Of a stretch of 31,764 nucleotides of DNA, positions 31,671-31,764 are shown piece after piece (position 1 is the stretch's first letter; the number at the start of each line of letters is the position of its first letter). The stretch is from positions 1-31,764 of the forward strand of contig JAFISE010000270.1 of the NCBI GenBank assembly GCA_022560025.1. Direction: 5' to 3'. Below the pieces are notes generated by a model, which worked only from the letters and a program-made list of their open reading frames with translations, made no database searches and was not told where the DNA came from. The translations under genes and the position numbers were made by a program. Source of the stretch: Stagonosporopsis chrysanthemi (lineage: Eukaryota > Ascomycota > Dothideomycetes > Pleosporales > Didymellaceae).

Positions 31671-31764
31671 ATTAGGGGTGGTGCCTGAGGTGAATAGACG
31701 GTGGTGTGTTTTAAAAGTGGTTGTATTTTAGATGCATACATCTGCAGCGTCTTGCGCGCAGCTT

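Noticed and set aside
31391..31741. Proline-rich minus-strand frame of 116 codons
   Set aside because: Its length depends on the G runs read as proline codons; there is no other protein-like feature.

Overview
This window looks like a piece of a filamentous ascomycete chromosome (Pezizomycotina, probably Dothideomycetes). The evidence is short introns of 49-54 nt with CTRAC-type branch sites, a Hst2-type sirtuin, a fungal RRM+RS splicing protein, and long AT-rich blocks made of retrotransposons degraded in the manner of repeat-induced point mutation (RIP). The clade is an inference from gene style and cannot be proven from sequence alone.

Positions 1-17430 are one AT-rich, gene-dead block. 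It is filled with Ty3/gypsy chromoviruses whose reading frames can still be followed for more than 3 kb, because the damage is almost entirely C-to-T and G-to-A, turning Gln and Trp codons into TAG/TAA. Element 1 (1 to about 5700, + strand, 5' end outside the window) has a gag zinc knuckle, protease, RT, RNase H, integrase, a chromodomain and, unusually, an antisense Cys-rich/coiled-coil-like ORF between pol and the 3' LTR. It seems to be inserted into the leader of a second chromovirus family. That second family is present as an internally deleted copy (copy A, about 5706-7958), a nearly complete copy (copy B, 7959 to about 15180) and an inverted 5'-end fragment (copy C, about 15181-16228). 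Three full-length LTRs of this family are each exactly 826 bp; two of them abut head to tail without a spacer. From 16229 to 17430 there is further RIP-degraded DNA that I could not classify.

At 17431 the composition changes abruptly. The first feature on the balanced-GC side is a 203-bp TGTCAG...CTGACA segment that escaped degradation. It is followed by a degenerate minisatellite (about 17640-18420) and a 15-bp tandem repeat (18960-19063).

The only two genes I consider intact are divergent: an SR-type RNA-binding protein on the minus strand (19528-20521, four exons, 213 aa) and a Hst2-type NAD-dependent deacetylase on the plus strand (21539-22835, three exons, 398 aa). About 1 kb of shared upstream DNA separates them. 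One acts in mRNA splicing and the other in protein deacetylation; nothing in the sequence links them beyond a possible shared promoter region.

From about 23840 to 31260 there is no convincing gene. Instead there is a strand-asymmetric, purine-rich region in which a degenerate motif (approximately TTTGAGNNAGAGAAGAGACACAT) recurs, often about 50 or 100 bp apart, with unrelated sequence between copies. The window ends with short repeats and two long G runs (21 and 23 G). The purine-rich array, the antisense ORF of element 1 and the LTR rearrangements are the most unusual things here.
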